This document shows positions 18,402 to 27,535 of a stretch of DNA of 64,000 bases, piece after piece; position 1 is the stretch's first letter; every line of letters begins with the position of its first letter. A program made the position numbers and the translations under genes. The notes under the pieces were generated by a model. It saw only the letters and a program-made list of their open reading frames with translations. It had not been told where the DNA came from and ran no database searches. Source of the stretch: GJ-E10 sp035625725 (GTDB taxonomy: Bacteria > Pseudomonadota > Gammaproteobacteria > Burkholderiales > Burkholderiaceae_F); assembly GCA_035625725.1 (NCBI GenBank), contig DASPPB010000067.1, positions 1 to 64,000 of the forward strand, given 5' to 3'.

Positions 18402-18542
18402 GGTGGCGTCAGTGTGGAGGAGCTCGATCGGCCCAGGCCCGATCATCGCGGGCGCGCCTCGCAGCGCCGATGGTGCCCCCTATGGGGCGATGATCAACGC
18501 GGGACTCGGAGCGAACGGCGCCGCGGCGCGGGGACGACGCAG

Positions 18543-19484
18543 ATGACCCTCACGGAGCTGCGATACGTCGTCGCGGTGGCGCGCGAACGCCATTTCGGCC
18601 GCGCCGCACAGGCGTGCCACGCGAGTCAGCCGACGCTTTCGGTTGCGATTCGCAAGTTTGAAGAAGAACTGGGCGTACGCCTGTTCGAACGGGGCGCCTC
18701 CGAAGTGACGCCGACAGCCATCGGCGAGCGGGTTATTGCGCAGGCCCAGCACGTGCTGGAGCAAGCCGGCGCGCTGCGCGAGATCGCGCGTCAAGGGCGC
18801 GATCCGCTCAGCGGACCTTTGCGTTTGGCGGCGATCTACACGGTCGGACCCTACCTGCTGCCAGCGCTTGTTCGGCAGCTGCAGCGCGATGTGCCGCGGA
18901 TGCCGCTACTTCTCAGCGAGAACTTTACGAGCCGACTTCTGGAACTGCTGCGTAACGGCGAGATCGATGCTGCGGTTCTGGCCCTGCCCCTGCCCGAAGC
19001 CGGTCTGAGCGTTCAGCCGCTGTACGACGAGCCTTTTGTGCTGGCTGTGCCCCGTGAACATGCCTGGGCGCGGCGCAAGACCGTGGGGGTGGAGGAGTTG
19101 GCCGGCCAGACAACCTTGCTGCTGGGCGCCGGGCACTGTTTCCGCGACCAGGTGCTGCACGCCTGTCCGGACTTGGAGCGCACCACAGCGGTTGACGAAG
19201 ATCGCAAGACGATTGAAGGCTCCTCCCTTGAGACTATCCGCCAGATGGTCGCTTCGGGTATAGGCGTGGCGGTGCTGCCCTGTACGTCGGTTCCCGAGCG
19301 GGTGCGTCGCGACTCGCTCATCGGCTATATCGCCTTTCGCCGTCCCGTACCGAACCGGCGCGTCGTGCTCGCCTGGCGAAAGAGTTTCACGCGTGCGCCC
19401 GCAATCGCGGCGGTGTGTGCCGCAGTGCACCGGTGCAACCTGTCCGGGGCCCGCAAAATCGAGCCTGTTGCGCGCGGCGCCTGA
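18543..19484 (+). CDS. oxyR: Hydrogen peroxide-sensing regulator OxyR (LysR family)
   Basis: This 313-residue LysR-type regulator has the winged-helix domain at 1-60 (MTLTELRYVVAVARERHFGRAA) and a regulatory domain carrying GHCFRDQVLHAC. The two cysteines fall at residues 199 and 208, the same numbers as the redox pair in E. coli OxyR, so peroxide sensing by disulfide formation is well supported. Targets would be catalase, peroxiredoxin and related genes, none of which is adjacent. The recG-oxyR-ubiA order is common in Burkholderiales. The upstream open frame has no homology; the start is the ATG beginning MTLTEL. Confidence 0.94.
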   Translation: MTLTELRYVVAVARERHFGRAAQACHASQPTLSVAIRKFEEELGVRLFERGASEVTPTAIGERVIAQAQHVLEQAGALREIARQGRDPLSGPLRLAAIYTVGPYLLPALVRQLQRDVPRMPLLLSENFTSRLLELLRNGEIDAAVLALPLPEAGLSVQPLYDEPFVLAVPREHAWARRKTVGVEELAGQTTLLLGAGHCFRDQVLHACPDLERTTAVDEDRKTIEGSSLETIRQMVASGIGVAVLPCTSVPERVRRDSLIGYIAFRRPVPNRRVVLAWRKSFTRAPAIAAVCAAVHRCNLSGARKIEPVARGA

Positions 19485-19512
19485 CGGCTCGCCAAGGCTC
19501 GGCTTGCTCCCC

Positions 19513-20427
19513 ATGGTCGATACCGCACCCGTCTCCGAGAACGAGCGCGCCGACGGCGCGCGGCCGCCCCGCCGCTCCCGCTTTGCCTCCTATGTAAATC
19601 TCACGCGACTGGACAAACCCATCGGCATCGCGCTGCTGCTTTGGCCCACGCTCGACGCGCTGTGGCTCGCTGCCCGCGGCTGGCCGGGAGCGCTGCTTGC
19701 GACGATCTTCACCGTAGGAACGGTGCTCATGCGCTCAGCCGGTTGTGCCATCAACGACGTGGCCGATCGACGCTTTGATGCGCACGTAGAGCGCACTGCC
19801 GGGCGCGCCTTGGCGCGCGGTGAGATCGCCGTATGGGAAGCCGTCGTGGTCGCGGCTGTCCTCGCAGCGTGCGCGGCGCTCACCCTGCCGCTGTTGCATC
19901 CCGCGGCATTTCCCTTGGCGCTCGTCGCCGTGGCGATCTCGGCCAGCTACCCATACTGCAAGCGCTTTTTTCCCATGCCCCAGGCCTATCTGGGAATTGC
20001 CTTCTCCTTTGGTATTCCTATGGCTTTTGCCGCGGTGCTCGGTTACGTCCCGCCGTTGGGCTGGCTGCTGCTGGGTGCAAACCTGTTTTGGGTGGTCGCG
20101 TACGACACCGAATATGCGATGGTGGATCGGCGCGACGATCTACGCATCGGCATCCGTTCCTCGGCGATCTTGTTCGGGCGCGGCGATGTGTTCGCGGTTG
20201 CGCTCTGCTATGCCGTGTACCTCGGGATGCTGGCCGCGGTGGCGCGCGCCGAGGGCCTCGGCTGGGCGTTTGCCGTCGGATGGACCGTTGCGCTGGGTTG
20301 CGCAATCGCCCATGTCGGGTGGATCCGCGGCCGCGACCCGCAGCAGTGTTTTCGGGCCTTTCGCCATAACCACTGGCTCGGCTTTTCGATCTTCGCGGGA
20401 ATGGTTGCCGATTTTGCGTTGCGCTAA
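19513..20427 (+). CDS. ubiA: 4-hydroxybenzoate polyprenyltransferase UbiA
   Basis: The 304-residue integral membrane protein carries both aspartate-rich motifs of the UbiA family, NDVADRRFDAHVERT (about 78-92) and DTEYAMVDRRDD (about 199-210), with eight to nine hydrophobic segments. The enzyme joins a polyprenyl chain to 4-hydroxybenzoate in ubiquinone synthesis at the inner membrane. The start is the ATG at 19513, 28 bases after oxyR; the longer frame upstream is inside oxyR. Its stop converges on proC with a 50-base gap. Confidence 0.94.
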   Translation: MVDTAPVSENERADGARPPRRSRFASYVNLTRLDKPIGIALLLWPTLDALWLAARGWPGALLATIFTVGTVLMRSAGCAINDVADRRFDAHVERTAGRALARGEIAVWEAVVVAAVLAACAALTLPLLHPAAFPLALVAVAISASYPYCKRFFPMPQAYLGIAFSFGIPMAFAAVLGYVPPLGWLLLGANLFWVVAYDTEYAMVDRRDDLRIGIRSSAILFGRGDVFAVALCYAVYLGMLAAVARAEGLGWAFAVGWTVALGCAIAHVGWIRGRDPQQCFRAFRHNHWLGFSIFAGMVADFALR

Positions 20428-20477
20428 GCGTCTGCCGCGTCCCGCGCGCTCCGGGTCGACGAGGGCAGCGCGGCTTG

Positions 20478-21281
20478 CTAGGGTGCCAGCGTGCGCGCCA
20501 TCTCGCGGGCACGCTCGAGCGCGGCAAACGCCGCCGCAACGATGGCCGGTCCTACGTTTGCGTCTTGCAGGCGGGCGAGCGCCGCGGCGGTGGTGCCGCC
20601 CTTGGAGGTGACACGTTCGCGCAACAGCCCAACATCATCCCCGGACTGTGCGGCCAGCTGCGCGGCGCCAACGAAGGTCTGGACCGTGAACTGCCGCGCC
20701 TGGCGCGCGTCCATACCCATCCGACGCGCGGCGTCTTGCAGTGCTTCGATGAAATAAAAGACGTAGGCGGGCCCGCTGCCGGAGACCGCCGTCACCACAT
20801 CGAGCATCGCTTCGTCGTCGAACCACTCGACTTGGCCGATGGCCTGCAGCGCGCGCGCCGCCGCGGCCCGCTGCTGCGCGTCGACTGCGCCGCGCGCATA
20901 CAGCCCCGTGATGCCCTGCCCGATCAGCGCCGGGGTATTGGGCATTGCGCGAACCACTGCCTCGGTGCCACACCAGCGCGCGATCGCAGCGCTCGGAATC
21001 CCGGCAGCAATGGACAGCACCAGTTGCTTGTCCGGCAGTCGGGCCAGCGCTTCGCAGACCGGCCGGAGGTCCGATGGTTTGACCGCAAGCAGCAAGATGG
21101 CCGAACCCTGCAGGCTGACGTCGACGGTTTCGCGCGTGGACACCCCAAAGTCGCGCTCAAGCACGGCGCGGCGCGCAGCCTCGCGTTCGACCACAAGGAT
21201 CTCCACGTTTTGATCTGCACGGCGCAATCCGCCGATCAAGGCCGCGGCCATGTTGCCGCCACCGATGAAGCCCAGTTTCAT
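20478..21281 (-). CDS. proC: Pyrroline-5-carboxylate reductase
   Basis: This 267-residue protein opens with the Rossmann signature MKLGFIGGGNMAAALIGGL and has the ProC C-terminal signature with VSGSGPAYVFYFIEAL and GGTTAAAL. It reduces 1-pyrroline-5-carboxylate to proline with NAD(P)H, the last step of proline synthesis. Its ATG overlaps the stop of the upstream yggS gene by four bases (ATGA), so it is translated from the same message. Confidence 0.96.
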   Translation of the reverse strand: MKLGFIGGGNMAAALIGGLRRADQNVEILVVEREAARRAVLERDFGVSTRETVDVSLQGSAILLLAVKPSDLRPVCEALARLPDKQLVLSIAAGIPSAAIARWCGTEAVVRAMPNTPALIGQGITGLYARGAVDAQQRAAAARALQAIGQVEWFDDEAMLDVVTAVSGSGPAYVFYFIEALQDAARRMGMDARQARQFTVQTFVGAAQLAAQSGDDVGLLRERVTSKGGTTAAALARLQDANVGPAIVAAAFAALERAREMARTLAP

Positions 21282-22081
21282 GGACGTTCTCCAAATATGG
21301 CACTGCCCACGCGCACCATGGTCGAACCTTCGGCGATTGCAGCCTCGAAATCGGCCGACATACCCATCGAGAGCGTATCGAACTTCGTCGCCGACACGGC
21401 CGGCCCTTCATGGGGGGAGTTTGCCGACGCGCCCGGGCCAGCGGGCAGTTGTGCGCGCACGCGCTCAAAGAGACCGCGAAGCTGCGCAAAGGACTCGCGC
21501 TGTCCCGCAAAGGGCAGACCCGGCCTCGGCACGGCCATCAGCCCGCGCAGTTGCAGTCGCGGCAAAGCTGCCACGGCAAGGGCGAGTGGCAGCGCTTCTT
21601 CGGGAGCAACGCCACCCTTGGTTGCTTCTCCGCTGATGTTGACCTCTACCAGCACCTGCAATGGCGGCGCCGCGGGATCGCGCTGTGTGGACAAGCGTCG
21701 CGCAACGCCAATGCGGTCGATCGACTGCACCCATTGGAAGTGTTCGGCAATCAGACGGGTTTTGTTGCTTTGGATTGGACCGATGAAGTGCCACTCCAAG
21801 GGGGACAAATCGACGTATTCGCCCAGAGCCGCCATCTTGGCAACGGCCTCCTGGGCGTAGTTCTCGCCAAAGGCGCGCTGACCCAGGGCCGCCGCCGCGG
21901 CAACCGCCTGGGGACCGAAGGCCTTGGTCACGGCCAGCAGGCGGACCGAGCCGGACGTTCGGCCAAAGCGCTGTTCCGCGTCCCGGATGCGCCGCCACAG
22001 CTGCTCGAGCGCGCTTTTGAGCCCGGGCGGCGGCGGCATGCCGGGTTGGTACGACTCCCAATCTCGCGTTGGCATTGGCAT
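21278..22081 (-). CDS. yggS: YggS-family PLP homeostasis protein
   Basis: The 267-residue protein has the PLP-binding lysine in LLAVTKAF (about 48-55), then AFGENYAQEA, EWHFIGPIQSNK and the C-terminal LSMGMSADFEAAIAEGSTMVRVGSAIFG phosphate-binding stretch. YggS/YBL036C proteins bind pyridoxal phosphate without a known catalytic reaction and buffer PLP and amino-acid pools. The proC-yggS pair, divergent from pilT, is a conserved proteobacterial arrangement. The first ATG (22081) and the ATG two codons later are both possible starts. Confidence 0.94.
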   Translation of the reverse strand: MPMPTRDWESYQPGMPPPPGLKSALEQLWRRIRDAEQRFGRTSGSVRLLAVTKAFGPQAVAAAAALGQRAFGENYAQEAVAKMAALGEYVDLSPLEWHFIGPIQSNKTRLIAEHFQWVQSIDRIGVARRLSTQRDPAAPPLQVLVEVNISGEATKGGVAPEEALPLALAVAALPRLQLRGLMAVPRPGLPFAGQRESFAQLRGLFERVRAQLPAGPGASANSPHEGPAVSATKFDTLSMGMSADFEAAIAEGSTMVRVGSAIFGERP

Positions 22082-22335
22082 CGGTGCGGTCTAGGGAAAA
22101 TGTGTGGAGAGACCCAAACTAGACGGTATCTTTTCGATTGGGCGCGCGGCGCTTCGGTAAGGTACGGATAGGTCCGCAAGGCTGCCGCCCGGCCTGCGCG
22201 CGTGGCTTGGGCGTTTGCAGGCGATGGGCGGCCGCCCAGGCGGCGCCGCACAATGCGTAGCGTAGCGTATGCTCGCACGCGCCGAGGGCGCCGTCGCGGC
22301 TGCCCGCGGACATAACCGGTCGGAAGTCAAGAGAC

Positions 22336-23379
22336 ATGGATATTTCGGAACTGTTGGCGTTTTCGGTCAAGAACAAGGCCTCGGACCTGCATCTGTCCTC
22401 CGGCCTGCCTCCGCTCATCCGCGTGCACGGCGACGTGCGTCGCATCAACCTGCCGCCGCTCGATCACAACGAAGTGCACGCCATGGTGTACGACATCATG
22501 AACGATGCCCAGCGCAAGCAGTTCGACGAGCATCTGGAGTGCGACTTTTCCTTCGATCTGCCCGGCCTGGCGCGCTTTCGCGTCAACGCGTTCAACCAGG
22601 ACCGCGGCGCGGCGGCGGTGATCCGCACGATTCCCTCGCGCGTCATCTCGCTCGAAGAGTTGCAGTGCCCACGGGTGTTTGCCGACCTCGCCGTCAAGCC
22701 CCGCGGACTTGTGCTGGTTACCGGCCCTACCGGCTCGGGCAAGTCCACCACGCTGGCGGCGATGATCGATCACGTCAACAACACCAGCTACGGGCACGTG
22801 CTCACGATTGAGGATCCGATCGAATTCGTGCATGAGTCGCGCAAATGCATTATCAACCAGCGCGAGGTGGGATCGCACACGCTCTCGTTTGCCAACGCCT
22901 TGCGTTCGGCACTGCGTGAAGACCCCGACGTAGTGCTGGTGGGAGAGTTGCGCGATTTGGAAACGATCCGTCTGGCTCTTACGGCGGCGGAAACCGGCCA
23001 CCTTGTGTTCGGAACGCTGCACACTTCGTCGGCGGCCAAGACGATCGACCGGGTGGTCGACGTCTTCCCGGGGGCGGAAAAGGAAATGGTTCGCGCGATG
23101 CTTTCCGAATCGCTTGTCGCCGTGATTTCGCAGGCGCTCATCAAGCTCAAAGATGGCAGCGGCCGGGTCGCCGCGCACGAGATCATGATCGGCACGCCCG
23201 CGATTCGCAATCTCATTCGGGAGAACAAGGTCGCGCAGATGTATTCGATGATTCAGACGGGCAGTCAGTTCGGCATGCAGACGCTGGACCAGTGCATGAT
23301 CGAGTTGGTGCGGCGCAACGTCATCGGCGCTGCCGAAGCCCGTCTGTATGCCAAGAGCCCCGAGAATTTTCCGGGTTAA
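22336..23379 (+). CDS. pilT: Type IV pilus retraction ATPase PilT
   Basis: This 347-residue secretion-type ATPase has a PAS-like N-terminal domain and a RecA-like core with Walker A GPTGSGKST (130-138), the LTIEDPIEF Asp box, Walker B (about 196-205) and, decisive for PilT, the AIRNLIRE motif at 289-296. It drives pilus retraction for twitching motility and DNA uptake at the cytoplasmic face of the inner membrane. AAGAGAC precedes the ATG. pilU follows after 30 bases. Confidence 0.97.
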   Translation: MDISELLAFSVKNKASDLHLSSGLPPLIRVHGDVRRINLPPLDHNEVHAMVYDIMNDAQRKQFDEHLECDFSFDLPGLARFRVNAFNQDRGAAAVIRTIPSRVISLEELQCPRVFADLAVKPRGLVLVTGPTGSGKSTTLAAMIDHVNNTSYGHVLTIEDPIEFVHESRKCIINQREVGSHTLSFANALRSALREDPDVVLVGELRDLETIRLALTAAETGHLVFGTLHTSSAAKTIDRVVDVFPGAEKEMVRAMLSESLVAVISQALIKLKDGSGRVAAHEIMIGTPAIRNLIRENKVAQMYSMIQTGSQFGMQTLDQCMIELVRRNVIGAAEARLYAKSPENFPG

Positions 23380-23409
23380 ACGTCGCTTCTTATCGACCGG
23401 GTACGGAGT

Positions 23410-24552
23410 ATGGAACGCGATCAAGCCATTCGGTTTGTCCACGATCTTCTCAAACTGCTCATTTCCAAGAAGGGTTCGGACCTGTTCTTGACGGCGGAAT
23501 TTCCCCCGGCATTTAAGGTCGACGGTCGCGTCTTGCCGGTATCCAACCAGCCGCTGACCTCGCAGCACACCTCGGAACTGGTGCGGGCCATCATGAACGA
23601 CCGGCAGGCAGCGGAGTTCGAATCAACCAAGGAATGCAATTTCGCCATCAACCCGACGGGCATCGGAAGGTTTCGGGTCTCGGCGTTTGTGCAGCAAGGC
23701 AAGGTCGGCATCGTTTTGCGCGTGATCGCGGAAAAAATTCCGACGAGCGAGGACTTGACCCTGCCGCCGCTGATCAACGACCTCGCGATGGCCAAGCGCG
23801 GGGTGGTGATGATCGTCGGCGCCACGGGTTCGGGCAAGTCGACCACCTTGGCCGCGATGGTTGGCTATCGCAATGAAAACAGTCAGGGACACATCATCAC
23901 GATCGAGGACCCGATCGAATACGTCCATCCCCACCGCAATTGCATTGTCACGCAACGGGAGGTCGGGGTGGACACCGAGGACTGGCATGTCGCCCTGAAG
24001 AACACCTTGCGCCAGGCGCCCGACGTGATTCTCATCGGGGAGGTTCGGGACCGCGTCACGATGGAACACGCCATCGAGTTTGCCGAAACGGGACACCTGG
24101 TCATGTGCACGCTGCACGCCAACAGCACGAACCAGGCGCTGGACCGCGTGATCAACTTCTTTCCGGAGGATCGCCGCGCGCAGCTGCTGATGGATCTCTC
24201 GCTGAACCTGCGCGCCGTCGTTTCCCAACGTCTGGTGGCCTTCAAGGACCGCAAAGGCCGGGTGCCCGCCGTCGAGATCATGCTCAACACGCCGCTGATC
24301 TCCGACCTGATATTCAAGGGCGAGGTCCACGAGATTAAGGAGGTCATGAAGCGCTCGCGCGATCAGGGAATGCAGACCTTTGACCAGGCCCTGTTCGACT
24401 TGCACGAAGCCGAAATGATCACCTACGAAGATGCGCTGCGCAATGCGGACTCGGTAAACGATCTACGCCTGCAGGTCAAACTCAATTCCAAGCTCTTTGG
24501 CGGCGTCGCGGGTATCAACCGCGGCATCGAGCACCTCGGACTGAGCAGCTGA
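23410..24552 (+). CDS. pilU: PilT-dependent pilus retraction ATPase PilU
   Basis: The 380-residue PilT paralogue has Walker A GATGSGKST (137-145), the ITIEDPIEYVHPH Asp box, and LISDLIFKGE in place of the PilT AIRNLIRE motif, plus a C-terminal extension of about 40 residues, all typical of PilU. PilU assists PilT in pilus retraction. It is 30 bases downstream of pilT and surely in the same operon. Confidence 0.95.
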   Translation: MERDQAIRFVHDLLKLLISKKGSDLFLTAEFPPAFKVDGRVLPVSNQPLTSQHTSELVRAIMNDRQAAEFESTKECNFAINPTGIGRFRVSAFVQQGKVGIVLRVIAEKIPTSEDLTLPPLINDLAMAKRGVVMIVGATGSGKSTTLAAMVGYRNENSQGHIITIEDPIEYVHPHRNCIVTQREVGVDTEDWHVALKNTLRQAPDVILIGEVRDRVTMEHAIEFAETGHLVMCTLHANSTNQALDRVINFFPEDRRAQLLMDLSLNLRAVVSQRLVAFKDRKGRVPAVEIMLNTPLISDLIFKGEVHEIKEVMKRSRDQGMQTFDQALFDLHEAEMITYEDALRNADSVNDLRLQVKLNSKLFGGVAGINRGIEHLGLSS

Positions 24553-24696
24553 GGACCGCCGTCGACCGGGCGCCCGGGTAGACTGCGGCCGGCGGGCGCG
24601 GGGGGCAAAGCGCGGGCTCGTGCCTCGGGGCTTTCGGCCTGCGCGCGTGGCGCACAGGGTCCGCTGTGCGGCCCCACCACTGCATTTTCGTCTTCC

Positions 24697-25965
24697 ATGA
24701 ATGTCTTTGCCAAACTGTATTACCGCTTGCGCAAGGCCGCCAAGGCCATGCAGCTCTACCTGGTCATTGCCGGGCCGGGGATCGTCGTCATGGTCGCGGA
24801 CAACGACGCGGGGGGCATTACGACGTACGCGGCAACGGGCGCCAAGTACGGCTACAGCCTGATCTGGTTTTTGCTGCTTTTGATCCCTGTGGCCTACTAC
24901 GTCCAAGAAATGACTGTGCGCCTAGGGGCGGTCACGAAGCGCGGGCACGCTGAGGCGATCTTTGCCGGCTTCGGCGCGTTCTGGGGCTGGTTTTCACTGA
25001 TCGACTTGATGATCGTCGACTGGCTCACGCTGGTCACCGAGTTCATCGGAATGACTTCGGCGCTGGAGATCTTCGGCATCCCGGGCTGGCTCACGTACGG
25101 CGCGGTGGTGCTTTTGTTGGGCACGATCGTTCTCAACGGACGCTACTGGACCTGGGAGAAGATTGCGCTGCTGTTTTGTGCCCTGAATCTTGTCTACATT
25201 CCCGGGGCGTTCATGGTTCACCCCTCGTTGGACCAGATTGTTCGCGAAGGCCTGTTGCCGAACCTGCCCGGCGGATTCAACGGTCAGCTGTTCTTCTTCC
25301 TCATGGCCAACATCGGCACGACGATCGCGCCATGGATGCTGTTTTTCCAGCAAAGCGCGGTAGTCGACAAGGGTCTGCTCGAAAAAGACATCCCGTGGGG
25401 CAAATTCGACACCTGGCTCGGTTCCGTTTTGACCGTGGTCGTGGCCGTCTTTATCGTCGTTGTAACGGGCACCGTGTTGCGCGGGGTCGATATCGACAGC
25501 GCGGCCCAGGCTTCCTCGCAGCTGCAGGAGACGCACCGGTGGGTGGGAACCTTCATGGCGATTGGCCTGTTTGATGCGGGACTGCTCGGGGCGATCTGCA
25601 TCTCGCTTGCCAGTTCCTGGGCTTTCGGGGAAATCTTCGGCTGGGCCCATTCGCTCAACACGAATATCAAGGAGGCGCCCTGGTTTTACGCCTGCTATTT
25701 CTTCACGTTGGTAAGCGCCGGCGCGGTGGTGCTCATCCCGGGTGCGCCGCTGGTACTCATCACGCTGTTCGTGCAAGTCGTGGCCGTCACCCTGCTGCCC
25801 GCGGCGCTGGTGTTCCTGCTGCTGCTGCTCAATGACCGCGAAAACATGGGGGAGTACGCCAACACGCCCCTGCAAAATGCGATCGGCGGAACGATCGTCG
25901 TGCTCATCGTGGTCCTGTCCACGCTCTACGGGCTGAGCGTGCTGTTTCCGGGCCTTTTCGGTTAG
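24697..25965 (+). CDS. NRAMP-related divalent metal transporter, probably for magnesium
   Basis: The 422-residue protein has about 11 membrane segments with the NRAMP fold. The GPGIVVMVADNDAGG region (27-40) aligns with the canonical GPG...DPGN metal-site segment: Asp37 is kept but the rest reads DAGG. In membrane segment 6 the canonical MPH becomes APW (211-213), so the metal-coordinating methionine is alanine. Loss of that methionine is the known hallmark of NRAMP-related magnesium transporters (NRMTs), which take hydrated Mg2+ rather than Mn2+/Fe2+. It is followed closely by a 58-residue membrane peptide and a soluble protein with an MgtE_N magnesium-sensing domain, which independently points to magnesium. 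Substrate assignment is inference from these two points. Confidence 0.85.
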   Translation: MNVFAKLYYRLRKAAKAMQLYLVIAGPGIVVMVADNDAGGITTYAATGAKYGYSLIWFLLLLIPVAYYVQEMTVRLGAVTKRGHAEAIFAGFGAFWGWFSLIDLMIVDWLTLVTEFIGMTSALEIFGIPGWLTYGAVVLLLGTIVLNGRYWTWEKIALLFCALNLVYIPGAFMVHPSLDQIVREGLLPNLPGGFNGQLFFFLMANIGTTIAPWMLFFQQSAVVDKGLLEKDIPWGKFDTWLGSVLTVVVAVFIVVVTGTVLRGVDIDSAAQASSQLQETHRWVGTFMAIGLFDAGLLGAICISLASSWAFGEIFGWAHSLNTNIKEAPWFYACYFFTLVSAGAVVLIPGAPLVLITLFVQVVAVTLLPAALVFLLLLLNDRENMGEYANTPLQNAIGGTIVVLIVVLSTLYGLSVLFPGLFG

Positions 25966-25975
25966 AGGGTTGTAT

Positions 25976-26152
25976 ATGCCGCGGCGCCTCTCGCAGCTCA
26001 TGCGCAAATTTCAGTCGATCCATGTGCGCTATCGCACACCGCGTATCGGGATGACGCCCGCGGTGCGGACTTGGCTGCTGCTGTTACGCATGTATCTGCT
26101 ATTGCTGGTGGCGTTGATGCTGTACAAGTTTGTCTCGTTAGTGGTGGCCTGA
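25976..26152 (+). CDS. Small single-pass membrane peptide in the transporter operon
   Basis: This frame encodes 58 residues from the ATG at 25976: a strongly basic N-terminus (MPRRLSQLMRKFQSIHVRYRTPRIG) followed by one leucine-rich membrane helix (about 32-56). AGAGGG lies six bases before the ATG; a TTG two codons earlier is an alternative. It sits 10 bases after the NRAMP-like transporter and 46 before the MgtE_N/CBS gene, so it is co-transcribed with both. The basic cytoplasmic end and single helix suggest a regulatory or assembly subunit of the transporter, which is inference; no family was recognised. Confidence 0.65.
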   Translation: MPRRLSQLMRKFQSIHVRYRTPRIGMTPAVRTWLLLLRMYLLLLVALMLYKFVSLVVA

Positions 26153-26198
26153 GGCACCGCCCCGCGGGCGCGGTGCGCAGAGTTGCGAAGAGGGAGTG

Positions 26199-27446
26199 AT
26201 GGTTGCAGTCGTCGAGCCCGAGTTTTTCCTCAGCGAAATCATCGGACGCCGCGTGTACCACCATTCGCAGCGCATCGGACGCCTGCAGGACCTGGTCATC
26301 GTCGAGACGGGCAGGCTGCCCGAGGTGAGTCAACTGCTGGTCAGGCGTCCCTATGGCCAAACGCCGTTGCTGGTGCCGTGGGAAAAGGTCGTCGTCATTT
26401 CGACCAACGAGATCGCCATCGAGGCCGAAAACCTCGAGTCCCTTGCGCAGTCTCCGGCGGCCGGTGCGATCCTGTTGCGCGACTTCATCCTGGACAAAAA
26501 GATCCTCGATATGGACGGGCGAGAAGTTGAAGTCGTCTATGACGTCAAACTGGCGTTTCAGGCGGGGAAACTGTATGCGAGCGAGGTCGACTTCAGTCGT
26601 TACCGGTTGCTGCGCCGGCTGGGTCTGCGGCATCTCTCGAATTTTTTTGCCCAGCAGCGCGGTGGATCGACGGTCTCTTGGCTCTACGTGCAGCGCCTGC
26701 CCGATGACCTCGGCAGCTTCTCGGGGGACGTGCGGCTCAACGTGCTCAAATCCAAGCTCCACGAAATGCACCCCGTGGATTTGGCCGACATCCTCGAGGA
26801 ACTCGATAGCGGCCAGCGCCAGGCGCTGTTTAACCAGCTCGAGCCGCAGCACGCGTCGGAAACGCTCGAAGAAATTGAGCCTCGGGTGCAGCGCGAACTC
26901 ATGGCGACCATGCAGCACGATCGCGCGGCGCGCCTAATCGGGGAGATGAGTCCCGCGCAAGCGGCGGACGTGCTCGCGATCTTGCCGGCGGCCGAAGCCG
27001 ACGGCATCTTGGAACTGATGGATCCCGAGGACGCGAACAAAGTCCGGCGCATCGTGGAGCACCACGACGAGAACATACTTCTGTTCGCGACTCAGGAGTA
27101 CATCCGACTGCCGCCGCAAACGCTGGTGCACCGTGTGCTCACGGACTATCGGGAATTGGCGCGCGACAAAGACGTGCTCACATACGTCTACGTCCTGGAC
27201 CAGGACGAACGGTTGCAAGGGGTCGTCGGCCTGCGCGAATTGGTCGCGGCCGATCCCGGCCAAACACTCGAATCCCTGATGACCGAGCAGCTCATCACGC
27301 TGCGGCCGGAGGAAACCCTGCGCGATGCGGTGCAGGCGATCACCCGGTATGGGTTGCGCGCCATCCCGGTCGTCGACGAGCAGCGGCACATGCTGGGCGT
27401 GGTGTCCGACCACGACGTCCGCGGTCTCAAGCCGCGTCTGGATTGA
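26199..27446 (+). CDS. PRC-barrel/MgtE_N/CBS protein, detached magnesium-sensor module
   Basis: The 415-residue soluble protein has two PRC-barrel-like segments (about 10-80 and 85-160), an MgtE N-terminal superhelical domain (about 185-295; MHPVDLADILEEL, EPQHASETLEEIE, MSPAQAADVLAILP, MDPEDANKVRRIV) and two CBS motifs (about 300-410; LTYVYVLDQDERLQGVVGLREL and LRAIPVVDEQRHMLGVVSDHDV). In MgtE magnesium channels the MgtE_N and CBS domains form the cytosolic gate that binds Mg2+, but here the MgtE membrane domain is absent. Lying behind an NRAMP-related transporter, it is most simply a detached Mg2+-responsive regulator for that transporter; this is inference. A GTG one codon earlier (26196) is an alternative start after GAAGAGGG. 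Confidence 0.88.
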   Translation: MVAVVEPEFFLSEIIGRRVYHHSQRIGRLQDLVIVETGRLPEVSQLLVRRPYGQTPLLVPWEKVVVISTNEIAIEAENLESLAQSPAAGAILLRDFILDKKILDMDGREVEVVYDVKLAFQAGKLYASEVDFSRYRLLRRLGLRHLSNFFAQQRGGSTVSWLYVQRLPDDLGSFSGDVRLNVLKSKLHEMHPVDLADILEELDSGQRQALFNQLEPQHASETLEEIEPRVQRELMATMQHDRAARLIGEMSPAQAADVLAILPAAEADGILELMDPEDANKVRRIVEHHDENILLFATQEYIRLPPQTLVHRVLTDYRELARDKDVLTYVYVLDQDERLQGVVGLRELVAADPGQTLESLMTEQLITLRPEETLRDAVQAITRYGLRAIPVVDEQRHMLGVVSDHDVRGLKPRLD

Positions 27447-27470
27447 GAGCCCCCGCGCTGCGAGTCCGTG

Positions 27471-27499
27471 TTGCACAGGAGCACCCCGCGGGCTAGAAT
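27471..27499 (+). promoter_or_regulatory. Sigma-70 promoter of the rpsP operon
   Basis: TTGCAC at 27471-27476 and TAGAAT at 27494-27499 are separated by exactly 17 bases and lie 37 bases before the rpsP start, just after the MgtE_N/CBS gene. The -10 matches five of six consensus bases. Confidence 0.75.
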
Positions 27500-27535
27500 G
27501 CGCGGTTCACGATATTTGGCAAGGCAGACGATTCC

